Assembly (NCBI RefSeq): GCF_002261335.1
Contig: NZ_NEVL01000005.1
Span: 1-64,000, forward strand
Direction: 5' to 3'
DNA: 64,000 nt
From: Bordetella genomosp. 1
GTDB lineage: Bacteria; Pseudomonadota; Gammaproteobacteria; Burkholderiales; Burkholderiaceae_B
The translations under genes were made by a program, and so were the position numbers. The notes under the pieces were generated by a model, which searched no databases, was not told the origin of the DNA, and saw only the letters and a program-made list of their open reading frames with translations. Below, piece by piece: positions 38,446-47,290 of the stretch. Each line of letters begins with the position of its first letter. Positions within the stretch are counted from its first letter, which is position 1.

Positions 38446-38877
38446 ATGCGCGCAACCCTGGCCGCCTTGCTGGCCGCTGCGAGCTGGACCCTGGCGGCAG
38501 GCGCCGCCCATGCGGCAGATCCGTCGGGACAGCTCACCTACGAACAGATCATCGACACCGCCGGCGCCACCAACGGCGCGGCCCGCACCTGCGGCGCCTC
38601 CGAGCCCGACCTGGCCCAGCACGAAGCCACCTGGCGCAACAATCTCCAGCGCTTCGCGCAGGAATATGGTTACGACTTCAAGGTCTTCGACGCGGCCTTC
38701 AAGCAAGGGCAATCCAAGGGCAAGGCCATGATGGAAGACATGCGCCGCGGCAACGTCGACGGCTGCGCCGGGGTGCTGGGCGGCTTCCAGCGCGAACGCG
38801 CGATCGGCTACAGCGAAATGAAACAGGCCATCGCCGAAGTGACCGATGGCCTGCCCGAGGGCAAGGCCGGCAACTGA
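38446..38877 (+). CDS. Small exported protein of unknown function
   Basis: A 143-residue protein with a strong ribosome site (AGGAGGACATACC) and signal peptide (MRATLAALLAAASWTLAAG, cleavage near AHA-ADP). The mature part is mostly helical and contains two cysteines (RTCGASEPDL and DGCAGVLGGF) that could form a disulfide, plus YGYDFKVFDAAFKQGQSKGK. I do not recognise the family; helix-rich small periplasmic proteins of this type are common in Bordetella-like genomes. It converges on the dienelactone-hydrolase gene. Confidence 0.8.
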   Translation: MRATLAALLAAASWTLAAGAAHAADPSGQLTYEQIIDTAGATNGAARTCGASEPDLAQHEATWRNNLQRFAQEYGYDFKVFDAAFKQGQSKGKAMMEDMRRGNVDGCAGVLGGFQRERAIGYSEMKQAIAEVTDGLPEGKAGN

Positions 38878-38907
38878 ATGCCGGCCCGCCGTCTGCGCTG
38901 ACGCGCC

Positions 38908-39789
38908 TTATTTCAGGCCCTTCTCCGCGAACCAGTCCAGCATGCGGGTCCAGGCCTGCTCGGCCTCGGTCTTGCGGAAGCTGGGTCGGTAGTCGGCGTG
39001 GAACGCATGCGGCGCTTCGGGATAGACGTCGATGCGCGACGCCTTGGCCGCCGCCGGCCCCTTGGCCAGCGCGATGCGCATCTTGTCCACGTCTTCGAGC
39101 GGAATGCCGGCATCCTTGCCGCCATAGGCACCCAGCACCGGCGCCTTCAGCTGCTCGACCAGGTCCAGCACCGACTTGGGCTTGAGCTCCGACGGCGTGC
39201 CGCCGAGCTGGCCATACCAGGCCGCCCCCGCCTTCAGGCCGGGGTTGTGCGCGGCATACAGCCAGGTGATGCGCCCGCCCCAGCAGAAGCCCAGGATGCC
39301 GAGCTTGTCGGCTGCGCCGCCATGCTCCTTGGCCCAGGCCGCGGTGGCGTCGAGGTCGGACAGCACCTGCGCATCGGACACGCGGTCGACCACCTCGGCG
39401 CGCAGCTTGGCGATCTCGGTGTACTTGGACGGGTCGCCCTGGCGCGCGAACAGCTCGGGCGCGATGGCCAGGTAGCCAGCGTGCGCCAGGCGGCGGCACA
39501 CGTCCTGGATGTATTCGTGCACGCCGAAGATCTCGGAGATCACCAGCAGCGTGGGGAGGTTTTTCTTGCCCTCGGGCTCGGCGCGATAGGCCGGGATCTT
39601 GCCGTCGCCGGCCGGGATCTCGATCTTGCCGGCGGTCAGGCCGCGCGCGTCGGTCTTGATGGCGGTCTGGGCCACCGCCTGGCCGGTGGCCAGGGAGAAG
39701 CCCGCCGCCACGCTGGTGGCGATGAAGCCGCGCCGGTCTAGCTTGAGCGGCGGCAACAGGCTGTCGAATTCGGAATCAGAGCCGGACAT
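38908..39789 (-). CDS. Dienelactone hydrolase family protein, probable Tat substrate
   Basis: A 293-residue alpha/beta hydrolase. The N-terminal region holds LDRRGFIATSVAAGFSLATG, a twin-arginine-type signal, so it is probably exported folded. The nucleophile is a cysteine in GFCWGGR (the dienelactone-hydrolase form of the elbow), with the Asp in GGKDAGIP and the His in EAPHAFHADYRP, completing the triad. Classical DLH opens dienelactones in chloroaromatic breakdown, but exported paralogues like this have broad or unknown esterase roles. It is followed on the same strand by nothing; the DUF748 gene lies 19 bases upstream and may be cotranscribed. Confidence 0.9.
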   Translation of the reverse strand: MSGSDSEFDSLLPPLKLDRRGFIATSVAAGFSLATGQAVAQTAIKTDARGLTAGKIEIPAGDGKIPAYRAEPEGKKNLPTLLVISEIFGVHEYIQDVCRRLAHAGYLAIAPELFARQGDPSKYTEIAKLRAEVVDRVSDAQVLSDLDATAAWAKEHGGAADKLGILGFCWGGRITWLYAAHNPGLKAGAAWYGQLGGTPSELKPKSVLDLVEQLKAPVLGAYGGKDAGIPLEDVDKMRIALAKGPAAAKASRIDVYPEAPHAFHADYRPSFRKTEAEQAWTRMLDWFAEKGLK

Positions 39790-39808
39790 GAGGAGACACT
39801 CCTGTGGG

Positions 39809-42800
39809 TCACTTCAGAGAGAAATCGACGCGCGATGGCGAACCGTCGTCCTTGATGCCATCGGTGCCGAACGTGGGCTCGACCATGAAGATCCGGTCGG
39901 CGGGCCCGCTGGACTGCAGCTTCTCGTATACCGCCTGAGCGCGTGAGTCCGCAAGCCTGCGCAGCGCATCCTGGGTGACGGGCGCCGCCTGGCGCAGCAG
40001 GTCTTCCATCTGCTCCGGCGGCAGCGACTTGGCCATGCCGATGAAATTGCGCGGCTTGTTGTCCATCTTGGTGTCGTCATAGACGCGCTCGAGGTACTTG
40101 GCGCGCTCGGCCGCGGTCACGCTCACGCCATCGGGATCGGCCTTCTTGCCGCGCGGCGAGGTGGCGGCCGCCTTGGCGCGGCGGATCTGCAGGTCGACCC
40201 AGGCCTGGCGCAGCCCCGCGTCGTCGGCCTTGGCGTCGGCGCGGCCCGCCACGTCGAGCTTCAGGCTGGGCCGGTCGTTGAGCGCCTTGGCCAGGGTCTC
40301 GAGCCGCTCGTTGGCCTCGTCGGTGAGCGCGGCGCTGCCGGGCGCGAACTCCACGTACGACAGCTCCTCGCCGCCGCCGAAGGCCGAGGCCAGCAGCTGG
40401 AACGGCGAGGTCACCGCCTTGACCACGAGATTCACCAGCACCCGCACGATGATGCCGCCGACCGAGAACTGCGGATCGTCGAGCGAGCCCGAGATCGGCA
40501 GGTTGATGTCGATGTTGCCGCTGCTGTCCTTCAAGAGGGCCACGGCCAGCAGCACCGGCGCCTTGATCGCGTCGGGGCTGTCGGTCTTGTCGCCGAAGGT
40601 GAGCTGGTTGAGCACCACGCGGTTGCTGGCGGTCAGGGCGCGGTTCTTGATCTGGTAGTGCACGTCCATCGAGAGCTTGCCGCGCTTGATCGGGTAGCCC
40701 ACGTACTTGGCCGAATAGGTGGTGAAGCGCGGCAGGTCCACGCCCTTGGCGCTCGCCTTCAGGTCCAGTGCCAGGAACTGCTCGAACGGCTGCACGGTGC
40801 CGCTGATGGAAAACGGCGCGGTAGTGTAGACCCGGCCGCCCACCTTGACGCGGGCGGGCTGCGGCCGGCGCGACGACACGGCCGACACCGCGCCCTCGAT
40901 CGAGGACAGCTCCGCCGTGTAGTTGGGCTTGATGAAGCGGTCGGTGAAGGTCATGCGGCCGCGCTTGAGCGTGACGCTGTTGAGCGAGATGTCGGGCAGC
41001 GGACCCGAGGCCTGCTTCGCCGCCTGCGGCCGCGTGCGCGTCTGCGTGTCCTGCGTGATCGAGCCGCCGGCCTGGCCGGGCTCGGCCACGAGGTCCATCA
41101 CGTTGAGGCGGCCTTCGGCGTTGAGCAGGATGCGGCCGTAGAAATCGTCGAGAACGATGTCGCCGAGGTTGGCCGTGAAGGTGCTGCCGTTCACGCCGAT
41201 CTGCATCCCCGACAGGCCGAGCCTGGACCATTTCAGGAAGTCGTCGCGGTTGACCCGGTCTTCGAGATCCAGGTCGGTCACGTCGACCGCGCCGGACCAG
41301 CTGGCCTTGAGCGTGTTGCCGCTGCCGGCATAGCTGGCCTCGCCCTTGGCGCCCACCACCACCGACCGCACGGTGGCGTTCAGGCTCGAGGCCACATAGG
41401 GTGTGAAGGGCGTGAGATTCAGGCCCGCGAGGTCGACCGAGGTCTTGAGCGACAGCGGCTGGGTCGTGAAGCTGCCTTTGAGCGCGAGCTGGCCCGGGCC
41501 CTGGATGTCCTTGGCACTGAGCGTGAAATTGGCGGGCTGCGGGCCCAGCGTGAGCTGGTCCACGCCCAGGTCGAGCTGGCCCAGCTTCACGTCCACCGCG
41601 GGCTTCATGCCCTCGTCGCGCAGGGCCAGCCGCGACAGGCTGGCCTTCACGCCGGCGGCGGAAATCACGTTCACCTCGCCCTGCTGCACCATGCGCAGCC
41701 GCGCATCGAGCGCCACCCGGCCGTCCTGCAGCACGATGGGCGCGACGCTGCGCACCGCGGGCGCGAACGGCGCCAGCGCGACGTTGGCCAGGCGCAGGTC
41801 CAGGTCCAGCGAGAGCGGCTGCAGCACCAGCGGCCCACGGGCGCGCAGCCAGCCGCCGTCGGTGGTGTTGTCCATCGAGGCCCAGAGCAGGATCGGCCGG
41901 TCCTTGGGCTGCGGCAGCTCCACGCCCTCGACCGTGAGCGCCAGGCCGCTGACCAGGTAGTCGAGGCCGCTGCCGGCATCGCGCAGCCGCAGCTCGCCGT
42001 CGTGCACATTCACCGCATCGACCACTACATGCCAGGGCGCGGGCTCGGGCGGCTCGGCCGCCGGCGGGGCCGAGCCCGGCTCCGGCACGGCCGTCGTGGC
42101 CGACGCCACCGCGGCGCCAGCGGGGGCAGCCGCCCCGGGCAGCGACGGCTGCGAGGGCACGGACGGCTGCGCGGGCTGCGACGGCGACGACGGCCGCGAG
42201 GCGCCCGCGGGCTGGGCGGGCTGCGAGGGCTGGGAAGCCTGCGAAGGTCGAGACGGTTGCGACGGCAACGATGGCCGCGAGGGCGACGGTTGCGCGGGCA
42301 ACGAGGGCTGCGAGGCCTGGGAAGGCTGCGACGGCTGAGACGGCTGCGAAGGCCGCGACGGCTGCGCGGCGCCGGCCTGCGCCACCTGGACCGCGCCCTC
42401 GACGGGCGGCGCGGCCGGCCTGGCCTGGCTGGCCGGCGCCACCTTCTTCGCCGGCTCGGTGTTCGGATCGCCGAGCTTCTGCAGGCCGTTGATCACCTCG
42501 AGCCAGTTCACGCGCTGGTCGGCGTAGCGCCGCGTCTGGGCCTGGGGCGACCAGAGCTCGACCTCGCCGACATAGAGCTTGCGCGCCATCGGCTCGACCG
42601 AGATGCGGCGCAGCACCAGCGTGCTCCAGCCCAGCAGCGCCTCGCCCGAGGTCTCGCGCACGTCGACCTGGCGCAGGCCGGCATCGCCCACCACCCGGAT
42701 CACCGGCGCGGCGCCGGCCGGCTGTTCGAAGCGCACCTGCAGGTCGGTGTCGAGCAGCCCGCGCTTGAGCGCGACGGGCAGCGGCAGGGGCCAGATGTCG

Positions 42801-43537
42801 GCCCATTTTTCGAGCTCGAGCCCGGCAAAGCTGACGTTCAGCGTGGACACCGGCACCTTGTCGAAGGGCCGCGCGGTGCCGTCGATGTCGAAGGCGCTGC
42901 CGTTGATGCGCATGTGCACCTTGGGCAGCACGTCCACGTCGGCGGCATAGCCGAAGGTCGACACGAAGGGCACGCCCAGCGTGATCTCGTCGATGCGCTG
43001 CTGGCGGCCGGTGACCTTGTCGTCGAGCGTGACGACCCCGCCTTCGAGGCTGAGATTGTTGAGCGAGAAGCGCGGCAGGCCGCCCGCCTTGCCCTCGGTT
43101 TCGGGCTCGGCGGCGGCCATGGCCGCGAGCCGTTCCTGGACGTCGGAGAAGTTGAAGCGCGTGACCTCGTCGCGCACCAGCGCGATCTGCGGGTCGACCA
43201 GGCGCACGCGGTCGACCACCGGGGCGAAGAACACGATCGAGCGCCAGGCGGCGCTGATGTCGACCAGTCCGATCTTTGCGAGCGGCTCGGCGCCGCCGGG
43301 CTGTGCCACGGCGAGGTCGCGGGCCCGCACGGTGAGGGTGAAGGGATTGAAGGAGATGTCGCCGACGCTGACGTCGCGGCCCAGCAACTGCGCGACGTTT
43401 TCGGTGAGCGCGCCGCGCAGCAGCTTGGGCACCTGCCACGCGGCCAGCCCCGCCAGCACCAGCGCCACCCCCACCACCCACGCCAGGATCTTCAGCATCC
43501 GGCGTGAAACCCGCAGTGCAGGCAGGTGCAAGGGCAT
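39809..43537 (-). CDS. DUF748 / AsmA-like envelope protein, 1242 residues
   Basis: A very large inner-membrane-anchored periplasmic protein. N-terminal helix at residues 15-31 (ILAWVVGVALVLAGLAAW), then repeated beta-rich segments of the DUF748/AsmA kind (DVSVGDISFNPFTLTVRARD, SAFDIDGTARPF), and a C-terminal OmpA-like part with YVEFAPGSAALTDEANERLE. A central linker of about 85 residues is Ser/Pro/Gln repeat (encoded about 42140-42375). AsmA-like proteins are thought to bridge the periplasm and move lipids to the outer membrane; that role is inferred here. Transcribed ahead of the dienelactone-hydrolase gene. Confidence 0.9.
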   Translation of the reverse strand: MPLHLPALRVSRRMLKILAWVVGVALVLAGLAAWQVPKLLRGALTENVAQLLGRDVSVGDISFNPFTLTVRARDLAVAQPGGAEPLAKIGLVDISAAWRSIVFFAPVVDRVRLVDPQIALVRDEVTRFNFSDVQERLAAMAAAEPETEGKAGGLPRFSLNNLSLEGGVVTLDDKVTGRQQRIDEITLGVPFVSTFGYAADVDVLPKVHMRINGSAFDIDGTARPFDKVPVSTLNVSFAGLELEKWADIWPLPLPVALKRGLLDTDLQVRFEQPAGAAPVIRVVGDAGLRQVDVRETSGEALLGWSTLVLRRISVEPMARKLYVGEVELWSPQAQTRRYADQRVNWLEVINGLQKLGDPNTEPAKKVAPASQARPAAPPVEGAVQVAQAGAAQPSRPSQPSQPSQPSQASQPSLPAQPSPSRPSLPSQPSRPSQASQPSQPAQPAGASRPSSPSQPAQPSVPSQPSLPGAAAPAGAAVASATTAVPEPGSAPPAAEPPEPAPWHVVVDAVNVHDGELRLRDAGSGLDYLVSGLALTVEGVELPQPKDRPILLWASMDNTTDGGWLRARGPLVLQPLSLDLDLRLANVALAPFAPAVRSVAPIVLQDGRVALDARLRMVQQGEVNVISAAGVKASLSRLALRDEGMKPAVDVKLGQLDLGVDQLTLGPQPANFTLSAKDIQGPGQLALKGSFTTQPLSLKTSVDLAGLNLTPFTPYVASSLNATVRSVVVGAKGEASYAGSGNTLKASWSGAVDVTDLDLEDRVNRDDFLKWSRLGLSGMQIGVNGSTFTANLGDIVLDDFYGRILLNAEGRLNVMDLVAEPGQAGGSITQDTQTRTRPQAAKQASGPLPDISLNSVTLKRGRMTFTDRFIKPNYTAELSSIEGAVSAVSSRRPQPARVKVGGRVYTTAPFSISGTVQPFEQFLALDLKASAKGVDLPRFTTYSAKYVGYPIKRGKLSMDVHYQIKNRALTASNRVVLNQLTFGDKTDSPDAIKAPVLLAVALLKDSSGNIDINLPISGSLDDPQFSVGGIIVRVLVNLVVKAVTSPFQLLASAFGGGEELSYVEFAPGSAALTDEANERLETLAKALNDRPSLKLDVAGRADAKADDAGLRQAWVDLQIRRAKAAATSPRGKKADPDGVSVTAAERAKYLERVYDDTKMDNKPRNFIGMAKSLPPEQMEDLLRQAAPVTQDALRRLADSRAQAVYEKLQSSGPADRIFMVEPTFGTDGIKDDGSPSRVDFSLK
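42140..42375 (-). repeat. In-frame hexanucleotide-like repeat coding a Ser/Pro/Gln linker
   Basis: Within the DUF748 gene, degenerate CAGCC(G/T)TC-type units encode runs such as QPSQPSQPSQASQPSLPAQP. The array can change length in multiples of three bases without breaking the frame. Confidence 0.8.
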
Positions 43538-43665
43538 TTGGCGACTCCCGACGTGTGTTGCGGGGGATTATCGCGCCCCGTTTACGGCTCGTCTATCATA
43601 GGGTGATCGCGCGCCGTCCAACCCGGCCGCCCTTGCATTCCTTAACCATTCAGAAGGTCCCGTCC

Positions 43666-44175
43666 ATGTCCGGCTCTTCTCCCGCGGACGCCCCCGGGCT
43701 GCCCGCTCTCAGCCACCTCGATGAAGACGGGCAGGTCCGCATGGTCGACGTCGGCGCCAAGCACGACACCGACCGCATCGCCATCGCCGCCGCCAGCGTG
43801 CGCATGAACCCGCATGCCTATGGGCTGCTCACGGCGCCCGGCCAGGGCAAGGGCGAAGTGCTGAACACCGCGCGCGTCGCCGCCATCCTGGCCGCCAAGC
43901 GCTGCGCCGAGCTGATCCCGCTGTGCCACAGCCTGCCGCTCGCCTTCGTGGGCGTGGAGTTCTCGCTCGACGACGCGGCCCACCGCGTCGACATCCGCGC
44001 CACCTGCCGCACCAGCTACAAGACCGGTGTCGAGATGGAAGCCATGACCGCCTGCAGCGTGGCCGCGCTCACCATCTACGACATGTGCAAGGCCGCCGAC
44101 AAGGCGATCGTGATCGAACAGGTACGCCTGCAATACAAGGCGGGAGGGAAAAGTGGTGAATGGCGCAACGATTGA
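43666..44175 (+). CDS. moaC: Cyclic pyranopterin monophosphate synthase
   Basis: A 169-residue enzyme that, with MoaA, turns GTP into cyclic pyranopterin monophosphate in molybdenum-cofactor synthesis. Family motifs: MVDVGAKHDTDRIAIA at the N-terminus, KGEVLNTARVAAILAAKR, IPLCHSLPL and the C-terminal KTGVEMEAMTACSVAALTIYDMCKA. ATG at 43666 has AGAAGG upstream. First gene of moaC-moaD-moaE-moaB-moeA; its 3' end overlaps moaD by about 20 bases. No Moco riboswitch-like structure was noticed in its leader. Confidence 0.97.
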   Translation: MSGSSPADAPGLPALSHLDEDGQVRMVDVGAKHDTDRIAIAAASVRMNPHAYGLLTAPGQGKGEVLNTARVAAILAAKRCAELIPLCHSLPLAFVGVEFSLDDAAHRVDIRATCRTSYKTGVEMEAMTACSVAALTIYDMCKAADKAIVIEQVRLQYKAGGKSGEWRND

Positions 44176-44407
44176 CCTGCTGTATTTCGCACGTGTCGCC
44201 GAACTGACCGGCAAGCGCGCCGAGGCCTGGCCGCTGGTCGGCCCCACCACCGGCGCCGAGTTGCTCGCCGCCCTCACCGCGCACTACCCGCAGCTGGGCG
44301 CGGCGCGGCGGCTCAAGCTGGCGATCAACCAGACCCACGCCAAGCCCGAGGCCGAGATCCGCCCCGGCGACGAGGTCGCGGTGTTCGAGCCGGTCACCGG
44401 AGGCTGA
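44156..44407 (+). CDS. moaD: Molybdopterin synthase sulfur carrier subunit
   Basis: An 83-residue ubiquitin-like small subunit of molybdopterin synthase. The C-terminus ends VAVFEPVTGG, with the double glycine that is thiocarboxylated by MoeB. GTG at 44156 is preferred over GTG at 44153 because it sits at a better distance from GGGAGGG. It overlaps the end of moaC, suggesting translational coupling, and precedes moaE, its catalytic partner, by 28 bases. Confidence 0.93.
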   Translation: MNGATIDLLYFARVAELTGKRAEAWPLVGPTTGAELLAALTAHYPQLGAARRLKLAINQTHAKPEAEIRPGDEVAVFEPVTGG

Positions 44408-44435
44408 GCCTCCCCCGCCCCCCAAGGAATCCAGC

Positions 44436-44912
44436 ATGATCCTCGTCCAGGAAGCCGACTTCGACGAAGCGGCGCTCAAGGCGCGGCTGGTCGACGCGGC
44501 CGGCAATCCCGGTGCGGTCGTCACCTTCACCGGCTACGTGCGCGACTTCGCGCCCGACGCGCCGACCGACGCCCTGCACCTCGAACACTATCCCGGCATG
44601 TGCGAGCGCGAGCTCGAGGCCATCGCCCAGACCGCGCGCGAGCGCTGGCCGCTGTCGGCCACGCTCATCATGCACCGGGTCGGGCGGCTCGAGCGCGGCG
44701 CGCGCATCGTGTTCGTCGGCGTCGCCAGCGCCCATCGCGGCGACGCCTTTCGCGGTTGCGAGTTCATCATCGACGCCCTCAAGACGCGCGCGCCCTTCTG
44801 GAAGCGCGAATCGCTGGCCTCCGGTGAAAGCTTCTGGGTCGAGCAGCGCGCTGCCGACGCCGAGCGCACCGAGTCCTGGCAGGGCCTACCGGCACATCCC
44901 AAGGAGATCTGA
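44436..44912 (+). CDS. moaE: Molybdopterin synthase catalytic subunit
   Basis: A 158-residue large subunit that transfers two sulfurs from MoaD-thiocarboxylate to cPMP to make molybdopterin. Visible family segments are VVTFTGYVRDFAPD, LEHYPGMCERELEAIA, HRVGRLERGARIVFVGVAS and the active-site lysine region FRGCEFIIDALKTRAPFWKR. Ends with TGA overlapping the moaB ATG by one base. Length is normal (about 150). Confidence 0.96.
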   Translation: MILVQEADFDEAALKARLVDAAGNPGAVVTFTGYVRDFAPDAPTDALHLEHYPGMCERELEAIAQTARERWPLSATLIMHRVGRLERGARIVFVGVASAHRGDAFRGCEFIIDALKTRAPFWKRESLASGESFWVEQRAADAERTESWQGLPAHPKEI

Positions 44913-45439
44913 TGGATACCGAAAACAAAGAAAAAGTGTCATTGGCCTGCGCGGTGCTCACCGTGAGCGACTCGCGCACGGCGGGCAACGACACCTCCGG
45001 CAACCTGCTCGCGCATTCGCTGGCGCACGCCGGCCATCAATGCGTGCGGCGTGACATCGTGCCCGACAATCTCTATCAGATCCGCCGCATCGTCAGCGAA
45101 TGGATCGCCGATCCCGAAGTGCAGGTGATCCTCACCAGCGGCGGCACCGGCTTCTCGCCGCGCAACAGCACGCCCGAGGCCATCCGCGTGCTGTTCGACA
45201 AGGAGATCGACGGCTTCGGCGAGCTGTTCCGCCAGCTCTCCTACGCCGAGATCGGCAGCTCCACCGTGCAGTCGCGCGCCATCGCCGGCTACGCCAACGA
45301 CACGCTGATCTTCTGCATGCCCGGCTCCAACAGCGCCTGCCAGACCGCCTGGGACGGCATCATCCGCGAGCAGCTCGACAGCGACCAGAAGCCCTGCAAC
45401 TTCGCCACGCAGTTCCGCCGCCGCGACGCCGAGGAATGA
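44912..45439 (+). CDS. moaB: Molybdenum cofactor biosynthesis protein B (MPT adenylyltransferase type)
   Basis: A 175-residue MoaB/Mog-like protein that activates molybdopterin by adenylation. The motif LTSGGTGFSPRNSTPEA (GGTG loop) and VSDSRTAGNDTSGNLL are characteristic. It starts on the last base of moaE and its stop overlaps the moeA ATG, so moaE-moaB-moeA form a tightly coupled run. MoaB and Mog are hard to separate by motif alone; naming is by size and neighbourhood. Confidence 0.93.
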   Translation: MDTENKEKVSLACAVLTVSDSRTAGNDTSGNLLAHSLAHAGHQCVRRDIVPDNLYQIRRIVSEWIADPEVQVILTSGGTGFSPRNSTPEAIRVLFDKEIDGFGELFRQLSYAEIGSSTVQSRAIAGYANDTLIFCMPGSNSACQTAWDGIIREQLDSDQKPCNFATQFRRRDAEE

Positions 45440-46644
45440 CCATGCTGGAATTCGATCAGGCCCAGGCCCAACTGCTCGACGCCGCCGGCCCCGTCGCCGC
45501 CACCGAATCGCTGTCGCTGCGCCTGCTGGCCGGCCGCGTGCTGGCCGAAGACATCGTCGCCACGCTGGATCTGCCGCCCGCCGACAACAGCGCGATGGAC
45601 GGCTATGCCGTGCGCCACGCCGACCTGGCGGCCGGCACGCCGCTGCCGATCCAGCAGCGCGTGTACGCGGGCGAGGCGCCGCAGCCCGCCCTGCCCGGCC
45701 ACGCCACCCGGCTCTTCACCGGCAGCCTGATTCCGCCGGGCGCCGACACGATCATCATGCAGGAAGACACGCGCGAGGCCGACGGCCACGTCGAGGTCAC
45801 CGCGGCGATCCGCCCCGGCCAGCACGTGCGCAAGCGCGGCGAAGACACCACGGCCGGCAAACAGATCGTCGCCGCCGGCACGGTGCTGGGCGCCGGACAC
45901 ATCGCGCTGCTGGCCTCGCAGGGCATCGCGCAGGTGCGCGTGTTCCGCCGCCTGCGGGTCGGCGTGCTGACCACCGGCGACGAGCTCGTCAATCCGGGCC
46001 TGCCGCGAGCCGAGGCCCAGATCTACAACTCCAATGCGCCGATGCTGGCCACGCTGCTCGAGGGCGTGGGCGCCGAGGTCGCGCACGTGCTGCATGCGCG
46101 CGACGAGGAGGCCGACACGCGCGAGGCGCTGCAGACGCTGCTGCGCGAATGCGACCTGGTGCTGAGCGTGGGCGGGGTGTCGGTGGGCGAGCGCGACCTG
46201 GTCAAGCCGGCGCTCGAAGCGCTCGGCGCCACCCTGGCACTGTGGAAGGTGCGCATGAAGCCGGGCAAGCCGGTGGCGCTGGCCCACGTGGACGGCAAGC
46301 CGGTGGTGTCGCTGCCGGGCAATCCGGTGTCGGCCTTCGCCGTGTTCACGGTGCTGGTGTCGCCGCTGATCCGCCGCATGCAGGGCCGCACCGAGGTGCT
46401 GCCGCCGGTGTCGCGGCTGAAGCTGCGCACGCCGGCGCCGCGCCGCGACGACCGCGCCGAGTTCGTGCGCGTGCAGCGCCACGATGGCGAGGCGGGCGGC
46501 GAGCTGCAGCTCTATCCGCACCAGGGCTCCGGGGTGATGAGTTCGTTGCCGTGGTGCACCGGGCTGGCGCGCCTGCCGGCCGACGAAACCGTCAATGACG
46601 GCGACGTGGTGCGCTACTACGACCTGCGCCACTGGCTGGCGTGA
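45436..46644 (+). CDS. moeA: Molybdopterin molybdenumtransferase
   Basis: A 402-residue enzyme inserting molybdate into adenylated molybdopterin. MoeA marks: LPPADNSAMDGYAVRHADL, TGSLIPPGADTIIMQED, VLTTGDELVNPG, the MoCF loop SVGGVSVGERD, GKPVVSLPGNPVSAF and a C-terminal beta domain. The first ATG at 45436 overlaps the moaB stop; a second ATG at 45442 is possible. Last gene of the operon; the convergent mobA stop is 10 bases away. Confidence 0.97.
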   Translation: MTMLEFDQAQAQLLDAAGPVAATESLSLRLLAGRVLAEDIVATLDLPPADNSAMDGYAVRHADLAAGTPLPIQQRVYAGEAPQPALPGHATRLFTGSLIPPGADTIIMQEDTREADGHVEVTAAIRPGQHVRKRGEDTTAGKQIVAAGTVLGAGHIALLASQGIAQVRVFRRLRVGVLTTGDELVNPGLPRAEAQIYNSNAPMLATLLEGVGAEVAHVLHARDEEADTREALQTLLRECDLVLSVGGVSVGERDLVKPALEALGATLALWKVRMKPGKPVALAHVDGKPVVSLPGNPVSAFAVFTVLVSPLIRRMQGRTEVLPPVSRLKLRTPAPRRDDRAEFVRVQRHDGEAGGELQLYPHQGSGVMSSLPWCTGLARLPADETVNDGDVVRYYDLRHWLA

Positions 46645-46654
46645 GCGCGGCGGC

Positions 46655-47290
46655 TCAGGACTGCGCGAACGCGAAGTCTTCGGCCGTATTCAGGTTGAGA
46701 AAGGCCGCGGGCTGGTCGTCGAAGGGCACTTCGACACAGCCCGCCTGCTCCTGCCACAGCGCGACCTTGCGATCGCCCCCGGCCAGGTAGGCCCGCAGGC
46801 CGTCGAGCGCCTCTGCCCGCACCGCCATGCAGACCGCGTGGCGCCGGCCCAGCGAACTGGCCACGCCCACCCTGCAGCCCGCCCGCGCCGCCGCGCCGAT
46901 CAGGCGCGCCGCCAGCGTGTCGGGAATCAGCGGCGTGTCGCAGGGCACGCACACCAGCCAGCCCTCGCGCCAGGCGGCCAGCCCCGCCGCCACGCCTGCC
47001 AGCGGGCCCTGCCAGGCGCCGAGCGCCGCATCGTCGCCCACCACCTCGCCGTAGTGCGCGTAGGTGTCCTGGTTGCGGTTGGCGCTCACGATGAGACGGC
47101 CCACCTGCGGCGCCAGCCGGCGCGCCACGTGCGACACGAGCGGCTCGCCGCGCCAGGCCAGGAGGCCCTTGTCCGCGGCATTGACGCGCTGCCCCTGGCC
47201 GCCGGCCAGGATCAGGCCGGCGACGTGGCCGCGCGCGATCGCGGCGGCCGCGCGCAGGTCGGCGTCGGAGTCGGGCACGGGTTCAGCCAC
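46655..47290 (-). CDS. mobA: Molybdenum cofactor guanylyltransferase
   Basis: A 211-residue enzyme coupling GMP to molybdopterin, giving the (bis-)MGD form needed by formate dehydrogenase. The nucleotide loop is [20 protein letters not shown] (family: LAGGxGxRMGGxDKGL; here NAAD replaces the usual GGxD) and the metal site is [11 protein letters not shown]. About 25 extra N-terminal residues precede the loop. It overlaps the end of moaA by 8 bases on the same strand. Confidence 0.93.
   Translation of the reverse strand: MAEPVPDSDADLRAAAAIARGHVAGLILAGGQGQRVNAADKGLLAWRGEPLVSHVARRLAPQVGRLIVSANRNQDTYAHYGEVVGDDAALGAWQGPLAGVAAGLAAWREGWLVCVPCDTPLIPDTLAARLIGAAARAGCRVGVASSLGRRHAVCMAVRAEALDGLRAYLAGGDRKVALWQEQAGCVEVPFDDQPAAFLNLNTAEDFAFAQS

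Noticed and set aside
40658-43507. 949-residue + strand ORF opposite the DUF748 gene
   Set aside because: Antisense shadow with biased composition; the - strand frame has signal anchor, domain repeats and a normal C-terminus.
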